Of a stretch of 45,963 bases of DNA, positions 16,077 through 23,051 are shown in pieces. This stretch comes from an uncultured Ruminococcus sp. (GTDB lineage: Bacteria > Bacillota > Clostridia > Oscillospirales > Acutalibacteraceae). The position numbers and the translations under genes were made by a program. Under the pieces are notes generated by a model, which did no database searches, had not been told where the DNA came from, and saw only the letters and a program-made list of their open reading frames with translations. Location: assembly GCA_905233145.1 (NCBI GenBank), contig CAJODI010000010.1:1-45963 (forward strand), in the 5' to 3' direction. Position 1 is the first letter of the stretch. The number at the start of each line of letters is the position of its first letter.

Positions 16077-16118
16077 GAGTTAAAAGAAATCCTGCCGTTG
16101 TGTGAAAAATTGAAATGA
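16077..16118 (+). pseudogene. hsdS 3'-end remnant, copy 3
   Basis: The shortest copy, reading ELKEILPLCEKLK-stop in frame, 9 bp after the DUF2971 stop. It ends in TTGAAATGAGGT, shared with the other two remnants. It sits directly before the next gene, whose start codon overlaps or closely follows it. Confidence 0.75.
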
Positions 16119-16119
16119 G

Positions 16120-17337
16120 GTGTTAACTATCTCAGAAAAAACAGTCCAAACCGGTGATTCTTTAGTGGAATGGCGACGTCGCGAGAATATTCGCACCGTA
16201 AAGCTCTCAAATAAAGAACAATACTATTCCGATCTTATGAATATTGAGCATAGTTGGTCAGGACGAATTGATGCCAACCTCTGTAACACTTTTATCATGG
16301 AAGCTGAACAACAATTAGTCAATGCCATTGAATTGTTTGAAATGGGTTATTTTGATTGCGCATACTATTCTCTGCGTTCTGCAGTTGAAGTATCCACAAC
16401 CATGGTTTACTTGTCGGATTTGCCTGAAGCCGAGAGAGAAAAGCAATTAGAAGCTTGGAAAGCAACTTTGGATTTTCCTATGGAAACTCAAATGATTCGA
16501 CAGCTTGCAAAATCAGGCGCTGTTTTTGCGGATATGTTGACTAAAATGGCTGACTTCTTTTCTGGTGCCAAAAAACTGAACGCCGAGTTGAATAAGTTTG
16601 TCCACAAACAAGGATTACAGCATTTTTACTTGGCTCGAAATCATCCTATTAACCAACATAAATCGCAAACTGCTTTTATCAAAACATTCGAGGAATATTT
16701 GACGCGCTGTATAGGTGTTGTTGCCGTAATGAGATTGGCAATAGATCCTTTCCCGATTCTGTTAATGGACGAAGAGATTCTATTTCGTTGCTTTGATTCA
16801 ATGACAGAATCATATTGTGAAGAATTCGTGGAAAAGTATATTGGGCAATCAACATTAAGTGATTATAAAAAGACAGATTTATATATCGGTACATATGAAT
16901 CATTCATTAAAGATGAAAAGAAAAATGAAGCTGTATTTAATGTGATGAAATATCAGTATATTGATACAACGCGATTTGATGAAATCTTCAGTCAACTTCA
17001 TCTATTAAGTATATATGATATCGTTGCTGTGCTTATGATTTTTGCATGTAACAAAATAGTTAAAGTATATACTCTTAACGGAATGCTGATGTATGATACA
17101 AACAAAGAAACTAACCGAAAAAGTCATTCTTGGTCGACAGAAGATTTTAATAGATTTGGTAAGTCTGAGAAATTGATTAACCAAAAATATGACGAAGCAT
17201 TTGTATCTGTTTTTTCTTTTATTGATGAATTGTATTACGCTGAGCACAATGAACTCTTGCGGCAAATGGATGTTGATGCGATAGTTAATTATGTTTCAGA
17301 ACAATTAAAAAACCGGTTTCATAAAATGGAAGATTAA
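16120..17337 (+). CDS. Unknown alpha-helical protein paired with a helicase-nuclease
   Basis: A 405-aa protein that I do not recognise. The N-terminal third has a HEPN-like pattern (ELFEMGYFDCAYYSLRSAVE, later LNKFVHKQG), but no clear R-x(4-6)-H motif, so this is only a hint. The C-terminal part is helical without motifs. The start is uncertain: GTG at 16120 is in frame but overlaps the Shine-Dalgarno left by the hsdS remnant. ATC at 16129 would have ideal spacing, and GTG at 16165 is a further option. It ends 19 bp before the helicase gene, with which it is probably co-expressed. AT-rich; probably a defence gene. Confidence 0.7.
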   Translation: MLTISEKTVQTGDSLVEWRRRENIRTVKLSNKEQYYSDLMNIEHSWSGRIDANLCNTFIMEAEQQLVNAIELFEMGYFDCAYYSLRSAVEVSTTMVYLSDLPEAEREKQLEAWKATLDFPMETQMIRQLAKSGAVFADMLTKMADFFSGAKKLNAELNKFVHKQGLQHFYLARNHPINQHKSQTAFIKTFEEYLTRCIGVVAVMRLAIDPFPILLMDEEILFRCFDSMTESYCEEFVEKYIGQSTLSDYKKTDLYIGTYESFIKDEKKNEAVFNVMKYQYIDTTRFDEIFSQLHLLSIYDIVAVLMIFACNKIVKVYTLNGMLMYDTNKETNRKSHSWSTEDFNRFGKSEKLINQKYDEAFVSVFSFIDELYYAEHNELLRQMDVDAIVNYVSEQLKNRFHKMED

Positions 17338-17356
17338 TCTATCATAGGAGGTTAGT

Positions 17357-19864
17357 ATGGATTTATTATCGAGATTAAGCGGAAACTCAAAGCCATTGTC
17401 AATTGAACCGAGAGAAATATTCATATCCTTACCTCAGAGAGCAAAAGGTTATGAGTATCCCAGAGATGTTCAGTCTGAGGTTTGGAGAAAGTGGTTTGAT
17501 GTTAGAGATGAAAAGAACTGTATTATTAAGATGAATACCGGCAGCGGAAAAACCGTTGTTGGATTGTTAATTTTACAAAGTTGTCTAAATGAAGGAAAAG
17601 GTCCTGCTGTATATGCGGTGCCTAATAAGTATTTAGTTGAGCAAGTTTGCAATGAAGCAAAAATGCTGGGAATTCGCACATCAACAGATAGAGATAACTA
17701 TCTATATAACGAAAACAAAGCTATTCTTGTAACAACAATACATGCGATTGTAAACGGAAGAAGTGTATTTGGGATGAATCCAAGCACCATATATCCAATC
17801 GGCAGTATCATTATCGATGATGTCCATGCATGCCTTGATACAATCTCTGAACAGTTTTCTGTTAAAATTCCGTATAATCATGAATTGTACAAAGAAATAA
17901 TACAGTTATTCGCTGAACAATGGCGAGAGTACAATATTAAATCATACACGAATATAGTTGAAAATAAAGATCCGACAAAACAATTTCTTGTACCTTTCTG
18001 GATATGGCAGGAAAAGCAAGATAAAATATATCAAGTTCTTTCTAAGTATAATACAGATGAAGAAAAGAACCACTGTATATATTTTAAACTTCCATTAATT
18101 GAGGATTCTCTCATTACAAGTGACTGTATTATCACATCTCGTGGTATTGATATTATTCCTGAAGGAGTAAACATTTCCAAAATAAAAAGCTTTGAAAATG
18201 CTGATCGTCGTATTTTTATGAGTGCTACCCTATCTGATGATAGCGTTTTTGTTTCATCGATTGGACTATGTAAGGATGATTGTGAAAAAATCATCACACC
18301 GGAAAGCGCCAATGACATAGGAGATAGACTTATTCTTTTCCCCAGGCATCTCAATAGCCAAATAAAAAATGATGAAATAAAAGAAAAAGTATTGTCAATA
18401 GCGAAAGAGTATAATGTTATCGTTATTGTTCCTTCTTTTGATAGAGCAAAGTATTGGAATCCTGACTGTTCAAGGGTAATTAAGAATGAAACTATAAATA
18501 ATTTTGTGTCTGCATTAAGAAAAAATCGTTTTGGTCTGGCAGTCTTAGTAAATAGATATGATGGCATTGATTTGCCCGATGATGCTTGCAGATTGCTTGT
18601 AATCGACGGATTACCGCCATTAAACAACGAAAAAGATAAATATATTCAAAGCATTGATTCTTCCTGCAGCATTCTCAAGCATCAACAGATTCAAAGAATA
18701 GAACAAGGAATGGGACGAGGAGTTCGTTCAAACAATGATTATTGTTGTATTGTTTTGATGGGTGATAATCTTGCTGATGTATTAATTCGTCAAAAAGGTG
18801 TTGTTTTTTTTAGCAACGCAACGAGAGAGCAATACAATCTATCTAAAGAATTATGGGATCTGCTTATAGAAGAAACCCCAAAACCAACAATTGATGATGT
18901 TTTCAGTTTAGCAGATTTCTCACTTAAACATAACGATGAGTGGATTAAAAAAAGCAAAGAACGGTTATCATCAATAAGATATTCAAACACTCCACAGTTG
19001 GATAGTAATATTGTATCACTTCGTGCTGCTTACGATTATTCAATGATTTCGCAATGGGATAAATCTCTTGAACAAATCAATCATGCAATAAACGTTGAAG
19101 AGCATAATACAACCAAAGGATTTCTGATGCAGGTAAAGTCAAAATACATTAATCGCATTGATAAATCACAAGCGCAGCAAACACTACTCTCTGCTAAATC
19201 TATGAATATGAGTGTACTTTCTCCATTGCAGGGAGTTAGATACGAAAAAAGAATTAATAACACAAGGCAGCCAAAAGTGATTATTGACTATATTTCTAAT
19301 CTTGGAATAAATAAAAACGAATATCTAATTTATGTGGATTCCAAACTCGCAGCACTTGATTTTTCATTGGATTCAGATTCGTTTGAAAACGCTCTTAAAG
19401 AAATAGGAATAATTCTTGGATTTGATTCTACTCGTCCAGATAAAGAAACAAAAGGAGAAGGACCTGATAATCTGTGGGCAATTGGAAACAATCAATATCT
19501 TGTAATAGAATGTAAAAATGAAGCCACCTCTGAAACAATCTCTAAAACCTATTGTAATCAACTTGCAGGGTCTATGCGATGGTTTTCTTCGGAATATGGT
19601 GACAATTTTACCGCAACACCTATTCTTGTCCATAAATCAGCTATTCTCGACAGACAAGCCTCACCTGTTGAAAAGATGAGAATAATTACTCAAGAAAAAC
19701 TTACCGGTATGAAGAGGAAAATAAATGGTTTCGTAAATGCATTAGTTCAAGACACTAACTGGCAGGATGAAATCAAAATTCAACAATTATTGAATCAGTA
19801 TAATTTGAATAGCGAGTCAATAGTGAATATGTATTCGGTTGATTATTTAAAGAATAAATCATAA
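17357..19864 (+). CDS. SF2 DEAD/DEAH-type helicase with C-terminal PD-(D/E)XK nuclease
   Basis: An 835-aa protein. Helicase motifs: Walker A NTGSGKT (60-66), motif II DDVH (154-157, a variant of DEAH), motif III MSATLSD (288-294) and motif VI QRIEQGMGRGVR (446-457). A helical middle (about 500-640) follows. Near the end, GPDNLW (Asp704) and YLVIECKN (Glu718, Lys720) form a PD-(D/E)XK nuclease signature. The overall design, translocase plus nuclease in one chain, fits anti-phage proteins. I cannot match it to a named system. It has an AGGAGG Shine-Dalgarno and is the last gene before a terminator at 19867. Confidence 0.85.
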   Translation: MDLLSRLSGNSKPLSIEPREIFISLPQRAKGYEYPRDVQSEVWRKWFDVRDEKNCIIKMNTGSGKTVVGLLILQSCLNEGKGPAVYAVPNKYLVEQVCNEAKMLGIRTSTDRDNYLYNENKAILVTTIHAIVNGRSVFGMNPSTIYPIGSIIIDDVHACLDTISEQFSVKIPYNHELYKEIIQLFAEQWREYNIKSYTNIVENKDPTKQFLVPFWIWQEKQDKIYQVLSKYNTDEEKNHCIYFKLPLIEDSLITSDCIITSRGIDIIPEGVNISKIKSFENADRRIFMSATLSDDSVFVSSIGLCKDDCEKIITPESANDIGDRLILFPRHLNSQIKNDEIKEKVLSIAKEYNVIVIVPSFDRAKYWNPDCSRVIKNETINNFVSALRKNRFGLAVLVNRYDGIDLPDDACRLLVIDGLPPLNNEKDKYIQSIDSSCSILKHQQIQRIEQGMGRGVRSNNDYCCIVLMGDNLADVLIRQKGVVFFSNATREQYNLSKELWDLLIEETPKPTIDDVFSLADFSLKHNDEWIKKSKERLSSIRYSNTPQLDSNIVSLRAAYDYSMISQWDKSLEQINHAINVEEHNTTKGFLMQVKSKYINRIDKSQAQQTLLSAKSMNMSVLSPLQGVRYEKRINNTRQPKVIIDYISNLGINKNEYLIYVDSKLAALDFSLDSDSFENALKEIGIILGFDSTRPDKETKGEGPDNLWAIGNNQYLVIECKNEATSETISKTYCNQLAGSMRWFSSEYGDNFTATPILVHKSAILDRQASPVEKMRIITQEKLTGMKRKINGFVNALVQDTNWQDEIKIQQLLNQYNLNSESIVNMYSVDYLKNKS

Positions 19865-19866
19865 AA

Positions 19867-19915
19867 AAAGCAAGGAGATCAAGGTAATTACCCTGACCTC
19901 CTTGGTTTTGCTTTT
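19867..19915 (+). terminator. Terminator closing the restriction/accessory operon
   Basis: A long imperfect hairpin: AAAGCAAGGAG-atc-AAGG, loop TAATTA, then CC-CTGA-CCTCCTTGG and TTTTGCTTTT. It lies 2 bp after the helicase stop and can also end leftward transcripts. Confidence 0.75.
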
Positions 19916-19941
19916 AACAGTATTTTAAGCAGTATGAAGTT

Positions 19942-20298
19942 TTATGTGTAGATTATCTCTCTGTTGACGATTTCGGTGGCTGTGAGGCGGATTGCGTTCA
20001 TTTTGCGCGTCCATTCAATCGGGTTATCTGCCTTTAGCTGTTCGGTAAGGTTTTCCTTTTCGGAAAGTTGCTGGACAAGTAGATCGTACATTTCATTTGC
20101 CTGAGAATCAATGTCGGCAAGATACGCTGCGAGCTTACACGAGGTGAGCAGGTTGAAATAGATTAGCTTGTGGTGCTCTTTCAAATAACGCTTATGCCTT
20201 TGTCCGAAAACGCCGATTTTGACCTTCGGTTGTTCGGGTAATTGTAAATCAGGTAGAAGATAATCGCCCTGCTGCGTATATGTAATGGTTGTTGGCAT
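19942..20298 (-). CDS. tnpV: TnpV-like transposon-encoded protein
   Basis: A 118-aa protein matching the TnpV family of small transposon/integrative-element proteins. It has the N-terminal pattern ITYTQQGDYLLPDLQLPEQ, then IGVFGQRHKRYLKEHHKLIYFNLLTSCKL and a helical tail. The function is unknown; the family is common beside integrases in gut Firmicutes. It is the last gene of a tightly packed three-gene leftward unit at the right end of the element, with AAGGAGG upstream inside the preceding small gene. Confidence 0.85.
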   Translation of the reverse strand: MPTTITYTQQGDYLLPDLQLPEQPKVKIGVFGQRHKRYLKEHHKLIYFNLLTSCKLAAYLADIDSQANEMYDLLVQQLSEKENLTEQLKADNPIEWTRKMNAIRLTATEIVNREIIYT

Positions 20299-20301
20299 AA
20301 T

Positions 20302-20481
20302 TCAAACCTCCTTGATCTTGATTTTCTTGACCTTTGCCTTTGTGAGTTTGACTATCAGCTCATCAACGCCATCAGTGTATCTGCCTTGTAAAATAAGGTC
20401 GTTTTTCAAGCAAATCAAACTGTTGATAACGGTTCGACGTTCGTTGTGCGTTAGATATAGATGATATTTAGGATTTCTCAT
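20302..20481 (-). CDS. Small conserved mobile-element protein (59 aa)
   Basis: The 59-residue product starts MRNPKYHLYLTHNERR and continues with VINSLICLKNDLIL and RYTDGVDELIVKL, ending in a Lys/Ile-rich tail (KAKVKKIKIKEV). This resembles a small protein that repeatedly accompanies TnpV-type genes in Firmicutes. Its start overlaps the stop of the DUF6809-like gene (ATGA), and its stop lies 3 bp before the TnpV start, so the three are one transcriptional unit. The function is unknown. Confidence 0.8.
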   Translation of the reverse strand: MRNPKYHLYLTHNERRTVINSLICLKNDLILQGRYTDGVDELIVKLTKAKVKKIKIKEV

Positions 20482-20786
20482 TCGCTCTGCTCCTTTAAGA
20501 AATCCTCATACGGCGTATCGTCACTTACAAAGGTGTCGTAAATAATCCTTGCGCCTAATCTGAATCCGACAATGAAGCTGTCGAGCTCTGATTCTCCTAA
20601 AATAACGTCAGAAGCATTTACGAAAGAGAGAAACGCTTTCTTTTCTTCGCCTGTCAGCTTTTCGGTCAGCATCGCTTCGCTTTCCGAAAGGACTGCCATT
20701 TGCTTTTTCAAAAAGCTACCGTTCTTGAAACCACGCGCCTGCGGGTCAATGTTGCCGTAGTACAGCTCCGAAATAACATTTTTCAT
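20478..20786 (-). CDS. DUF6809-like small protein
   Basis: A 102-aa protein starting MKNVISELYYGNIDPQ. It has the ELYYGNI-P pattern near the start, a helical LSESEAMLTEKL region and an F-VGFRLGARIIYD C-terminus. This is the pattern of DUF6809-type proteins often found with TnpV. The ATG at 20786 has a GGAGG Shine-Dalgarno 9 nt upstream; a longer reading frame upstream lacks one. First gene of the three-gene leftward unit. The function is unknown. Confidence 0.72.
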   Translation of the reverse strand: MKNVISELYYGNIDPQARGFKNGSFLKKQMAVLSESEAMLTEKLTGEEKKAFLSFVNASDVILGESELDSFIVGFRLGARIIYDTFVSDDTPYEDFLKEQSE

Positions 20787-20911
20787 TATGATATGACCTC
20801 CGAAAATAGATTTGTCAAACAAACGATTCAGTGAATTAAGGTCATTTTTTCTTAAATTGACAGCTATTTTCTGCTGTCCGGTCTATATGTTTTCACGAAT
20901 AATCTATGTTT

Positions 20912-20954
20912 TTGACTGCATTCGTGACTGCAGTTGACTGTGTTTTTGACTGCA
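20912..20954 (+). repeat. Right integrase arm-type sites
   Basis: Four direct copies of the 9-bp motif: TTGACTGCA (20912), GTGACTGCA (20924), TTGACTGTG (20934) and TTGACTGCA (20946), about 10-12 bp apart. The same motif occurs twice inside the left end at 1469-1489. The right cluster lies about 138 bp inside the att core. The rest of the gap 20787-21091 holds nothing else obvious apart from the tRNA terminator. Confidence 0.6.
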
Positions 20955-21060
20955 CTTTATCTTGTCTTAACCGATTTCAACTTTTCTCAACTCAACTATG
21001 CGAGCGCTCAAAGCCCCAGTATTTAAGCCATTTTCGGGCATTTTAAGAAAAATTGGCAAA

Positions 21061-21087
21061 ACAAAAGAGGCAGTTAAAAACTGCCTC
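21061..21087 (-). terminator. Terminator behind tRNA-Leu
   Basis: Leftward hairpin with 8-bp arms GAGGCAGT / ACTGCCTC and loop TTTTA, followed by TTTTGT. It lies inside the element, so the element supplies a replacement terminator to the tRNA it interrupted. Confidence 0.8.
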
Positions 21088-21091
21088 AAAA

Positions 21092-21104
21092 TGGTGCGAG
21101 TGAC
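21092..21104. other. Attachment site, right end of tRNA-Leu element (attR)
   Basis: TGGTGCGAGTGAC, identical to 1420-1432. These are the last 13 bases of the tRNA gene, so the tRNA is restored intact by the integration. The distance between copies gives an element of 19,672 bp. Confidence 0.8.
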
Positions 21105-21175
21105 GGGACTTGAACCCGTACGTCAAAGACACACGCCCCTCAAACGTGCCTGTCTGCCTATTCCAGCACACTCGC
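21092..21175 (-). tRNA. tRNA-Leu (anticodon GAG)
   Basis: An 84-nt type II tRNA read leftward from 21175, with CCA encoded. The acceptor stem GCGAGTG / CACTCGC is perfect. The anticodon stem CACGT / GCGTG encloses the loop TTGAGGG, giving anticodon GAG (Leu, CUC/CUU). A long variable arm follows, and the T arm is ACGGG-TTCAAGT-CCCGT. It is the target of the 19.7 kb element at its left. Confidence 0.95.
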
Positions 21176-21221
21176 ATAATAATTGTCTTGTATTTTTTCT
21201 TTTCTTAACTCAACGACATAT

Positions 21222-21251
21222 ATTATACCATAGCATATGAAATATGTCAAT
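21222..21251 (-). promoter_or_regulatory. Promoter of tRNA-Leu
   Basis: Leftward TTGACA (21246-21251), 18-bp spacer, TATAAT (21222-21227), about 45 bp before the tRNA 5' end. Both hexamers are perfect. Confidence 0.8.
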
Positions 21252-21324
21252 AAATTTTTTAATTTTTTTAGGATAATCTCAAAAAAGTAAATTCTAAAAT
21301 CACAGTTTGCTGCTGAATACTATT

Positions 21325-21482
21325 AAAGAAACACTGATTAATTCGGGTGCGAAAAAACGCGCAGTCCGGTTGCTTAAATAAACTGATGCAAGCCTAACAC
21401 CTTACCATATTATGGTTGCCTAAAAAGTTGCATACGAGTTGCATTTACAACCGTTAGGCATGAATCAATCAGCGTTTCCTTT
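21325..21482. repeat. MITE-like inverted-repeat element (158 bp) between tRNA-Leu and dapL
   Basis: The ends AAAGAAACACTGATTAATTC (21325-21344) and GAATCAATCAGCGTTTCCTT (21462-21481) are inverted repeats with two mismatches and one gap. An inner pair GCCTAAC / GTTAGGC is also visible. There is no coding capacity and no clear target duplication. This element fills most of the 386-bp gap; nothing else is seen apart from the tRNA promoter. Confidence 0.5.
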
Positions 21483-21561
21483 GTAGTCATCGTGTAGCGA
21501 AAGCGCATGTAATTAATGCACAGGATAAATGCACCTAAAACATGCTAAATATAGTTTAAAA

Positions 21562-22743
21562 TCACTTTGTCAAAAGCTTTATTATTCTTTCAACTGCTTC
21601 TATGGTGTTTTCTCTGTCGCCAAATGACGTCAGTCTGAAATAGCCCGCGCCGTTTTTTCCGAAGCCCTCGCCGGGAGTGCCGACAACATTTGCTTCGCCT
21701 AGCAGCATATCAAAGAATTCCCAGCTGCCCATTCCGTTAGGGCATTTGAGCCAGATATAAGGTGAGTTTTTGCCGCCGGTGTAATAAATGCCCAGTTCGT
21801 CAAGAGCAGAAGCGATTATCTTTGCATTTTCCTGATAATAGGAGATGTTTTCTTTGATCTGCCGCTGACCCTCTTCTGAAAAAACTGCCGCTGCCGCGCG
21901 CTGAACAGGCCATGAAACGCCGTTGAATTTGGTAGCCTGACGGCGGTACCAGATAGAATAGATATTGTGACCGTCGCGCTCAAGCTCCTTTGGGATAACT
22001 GTGTAGCCGCAGCGTGTTCCGGTAAAGCCTGCGGTCTTTGAGAGCGAGCACATTTCGATTGCGCAGCTTCTCGCGCCCTCAACCGCAAATATAGAGCGAG
22101 GCAGATCCTCGGTGATGAACGCCTCATACGCGCTGTCATAAAGAATGATCGCGTCGTTTTTGATCGCATAGTCAACCCATGCCTTTAGCTGGTCGTAGGT
22201 ATACGCCGAGCCTGTTGGATTGTTTGGGGAACACAGGTAGATTATATCTGCCGAAACGCTATCGTCCGGCATTGCGGCAAAGCCGTTTTGCTCGTTTGAT
22301 TCGGCATAGATGATTTTTCTGCCTGCCATGATATTTGAATCAACATAAACCGGGTACACCGGATCTGTAACCAAAACTACATTGTCCTTGTCAAAAATGT
22401 CGCCGATATTTCCGCAGTCGGACTTTGCGCCGTCAGAAACAAAAATCTCGTCCGCACCAACCTCAACGCCGAAGCTTTTGTAGTAGCCGGAAATCGCTTC
22501 TCTCAAAAATTCGTAGCCCTCATAATCGGGATAACCCTTGAAGGTCTCTTTGTTTCCAAGCTCCTGCGCGCCTTCCTTCATAGCCTCGACCACAACGGGC
22601 GCAAGAGGAAGTGTAACGTCGCCGATCCCGAGCCGGATTATTTTTTTGTCGGGATTTGCCGCCGCGTACTGAGCAGTCTTTTTTGCGACGTCGGCAAAAA
22701 GATAGTTAGGCACAAGGTTGTCAAAGTTTTTGTTGATTTTCAT
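21562..22743 (-). CDS. dapL: LL-diaminopimelate aminotransferase
   Basis: A 393-aa PLP-dependent class I aminotransferase. It converts tetrahydrodipicolinate and glutamate to LL-diaminopimelate in one step of lysine and peptidoglycan precursor synthesis. N-terminal MKINKNFDNLVPNYLFADVA and RLGIGDVTLPLAPVVV are characteristic of DapL, as is KGYPDYEGYEFLREAI. The PLP-binding lysine lies in SLSKTAGFTGTR, with SPNNPTG upstream. Length is standard (about 400). It is downstream of carB-dapF on the same strand, and DapF catalyses the next reaction, but a 308-bp gap with two inverted-repeat structures separates them, so co-transcription is uncertain. Confidence 0.96.
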   Translation of the reverse strand: MKINKNFDNLVPNYLFADVAKKTAQYAAANPDKKIIRLGIGDVTLPLAPVVVEAMKEGAQELGNKETFKGYPDYEGYEFLREAISGYYKSFGVEVGADEIFVSDGAKSDCGNIGDIFDKDNVVLVTDPVYPVYVDSNIMAGRKIIYAESNEQNGFAAMPDDSVSADIIYLCSPNNPTGSAYTYDQLKAWVDYAIKNDAIILYDSAYEAFITEDLPRSIFAVEGARSCAIEMCSLSKTAGFTGTRCGYTVIPKELERDGHNIYSIWYRRQATKFNGVSWPVQRAAAAVFSEEGQRQIKENISYYQENAKIIASALDELGIYYTGGKNSPYIWLKCPNGMGSWEFFDMLLGEANVVGTPGEGFGKNGAGYFRLTSFGDRENTIEAVERIIKLLTK

Positions 22744-22800
22744 TTTTCATCTTTCCTTCGCTTCGGCATAAAGCCGTTAATAAGCTTTTCCTAATATCAT

Positions 22801-22864
22801 AAGCCTGTTTAGTACCCCTGCGTACATGTCATTTCAGACTGTATTTGCGATACTAAACAGGCTT
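22801..22864 (-). other. Long perfect stem-loop upstream of dapL
   Basis: AAGCCTGTTTAGTA (22801-22814) pairs perfectly over 14 bp with TACTAAACAGGCTT (22851-22864), loop 36 nt. It lies 57 bp upstream of the dapL start. Leftward it is followed by ATGATATTAGG rather than a U-run, so it is not a simple terminator. I could not match it to the lysine riboswitch or T-box consensus. It may be a leader structure or a small repeat element. Confidence 0.5.
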
Positions 22865-22911
22865 TTACGCAGCAAATTAATATTTTTTCTTTTTCGGAAT
22901 TAAAATGCAAT

Positions 22912-23045
22912 TTATACTAATCTCAGATAAAAAGTGGACAAATATTTGCGAGGATATTTTTCGCAAGACGAGGCGAAGGACGCCGCAAGGCTGTCGCCTT
23001 GCAAGGACGAAAGATTGTCTATTTTTTATTTGAGTTTAGTATTAA
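22912..23045. repeat. MITE-like inverted-repeat element (134 bp) at the 3' end of carB-dapF
   Basis: Ends of about 32 bp, TTATACTAATCTCAGATAAA... (22912-22943) and its imperfect complement (23013-23045, ending GAGTTTAGTATTAA), flank a GC-richer centre with an internal hairpin GCAAGGC-TGTC-GCCTTGC. It has no coding capacity. It ends 6 bp from the stop codon of the fused carB-dapF gene. Confidence 0.6.
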
Positions 23046-23051
23046 AGATGA

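Noticed and set aside
16120-17337. Calling the helicase partner a HEPN nuclease
   Set aside because: The helical pattern is suggestive, but no R-x(4-6)-H motif is present.
1420-21104. The element as a prophage or full conjugative element
   Set aside because: No capsid, terminase, tail, relaxase, coupling protein or type IV secretion gene is seen.
20998-21240. An 80-codon rightward reading frame across the tRNA-Leu region
   Set aside because: Its VTGLEPVRQRHTPLKRACLPIPAHS-like stretch is the antisense translation of tRNA-Leu, a well-known false ORF.
22801-22864. Lysine riboswitch or T-box upstream of dapL
   Set aside because: No conserved riboswitch core or T-box sequence could be found; only a single long stem is present.
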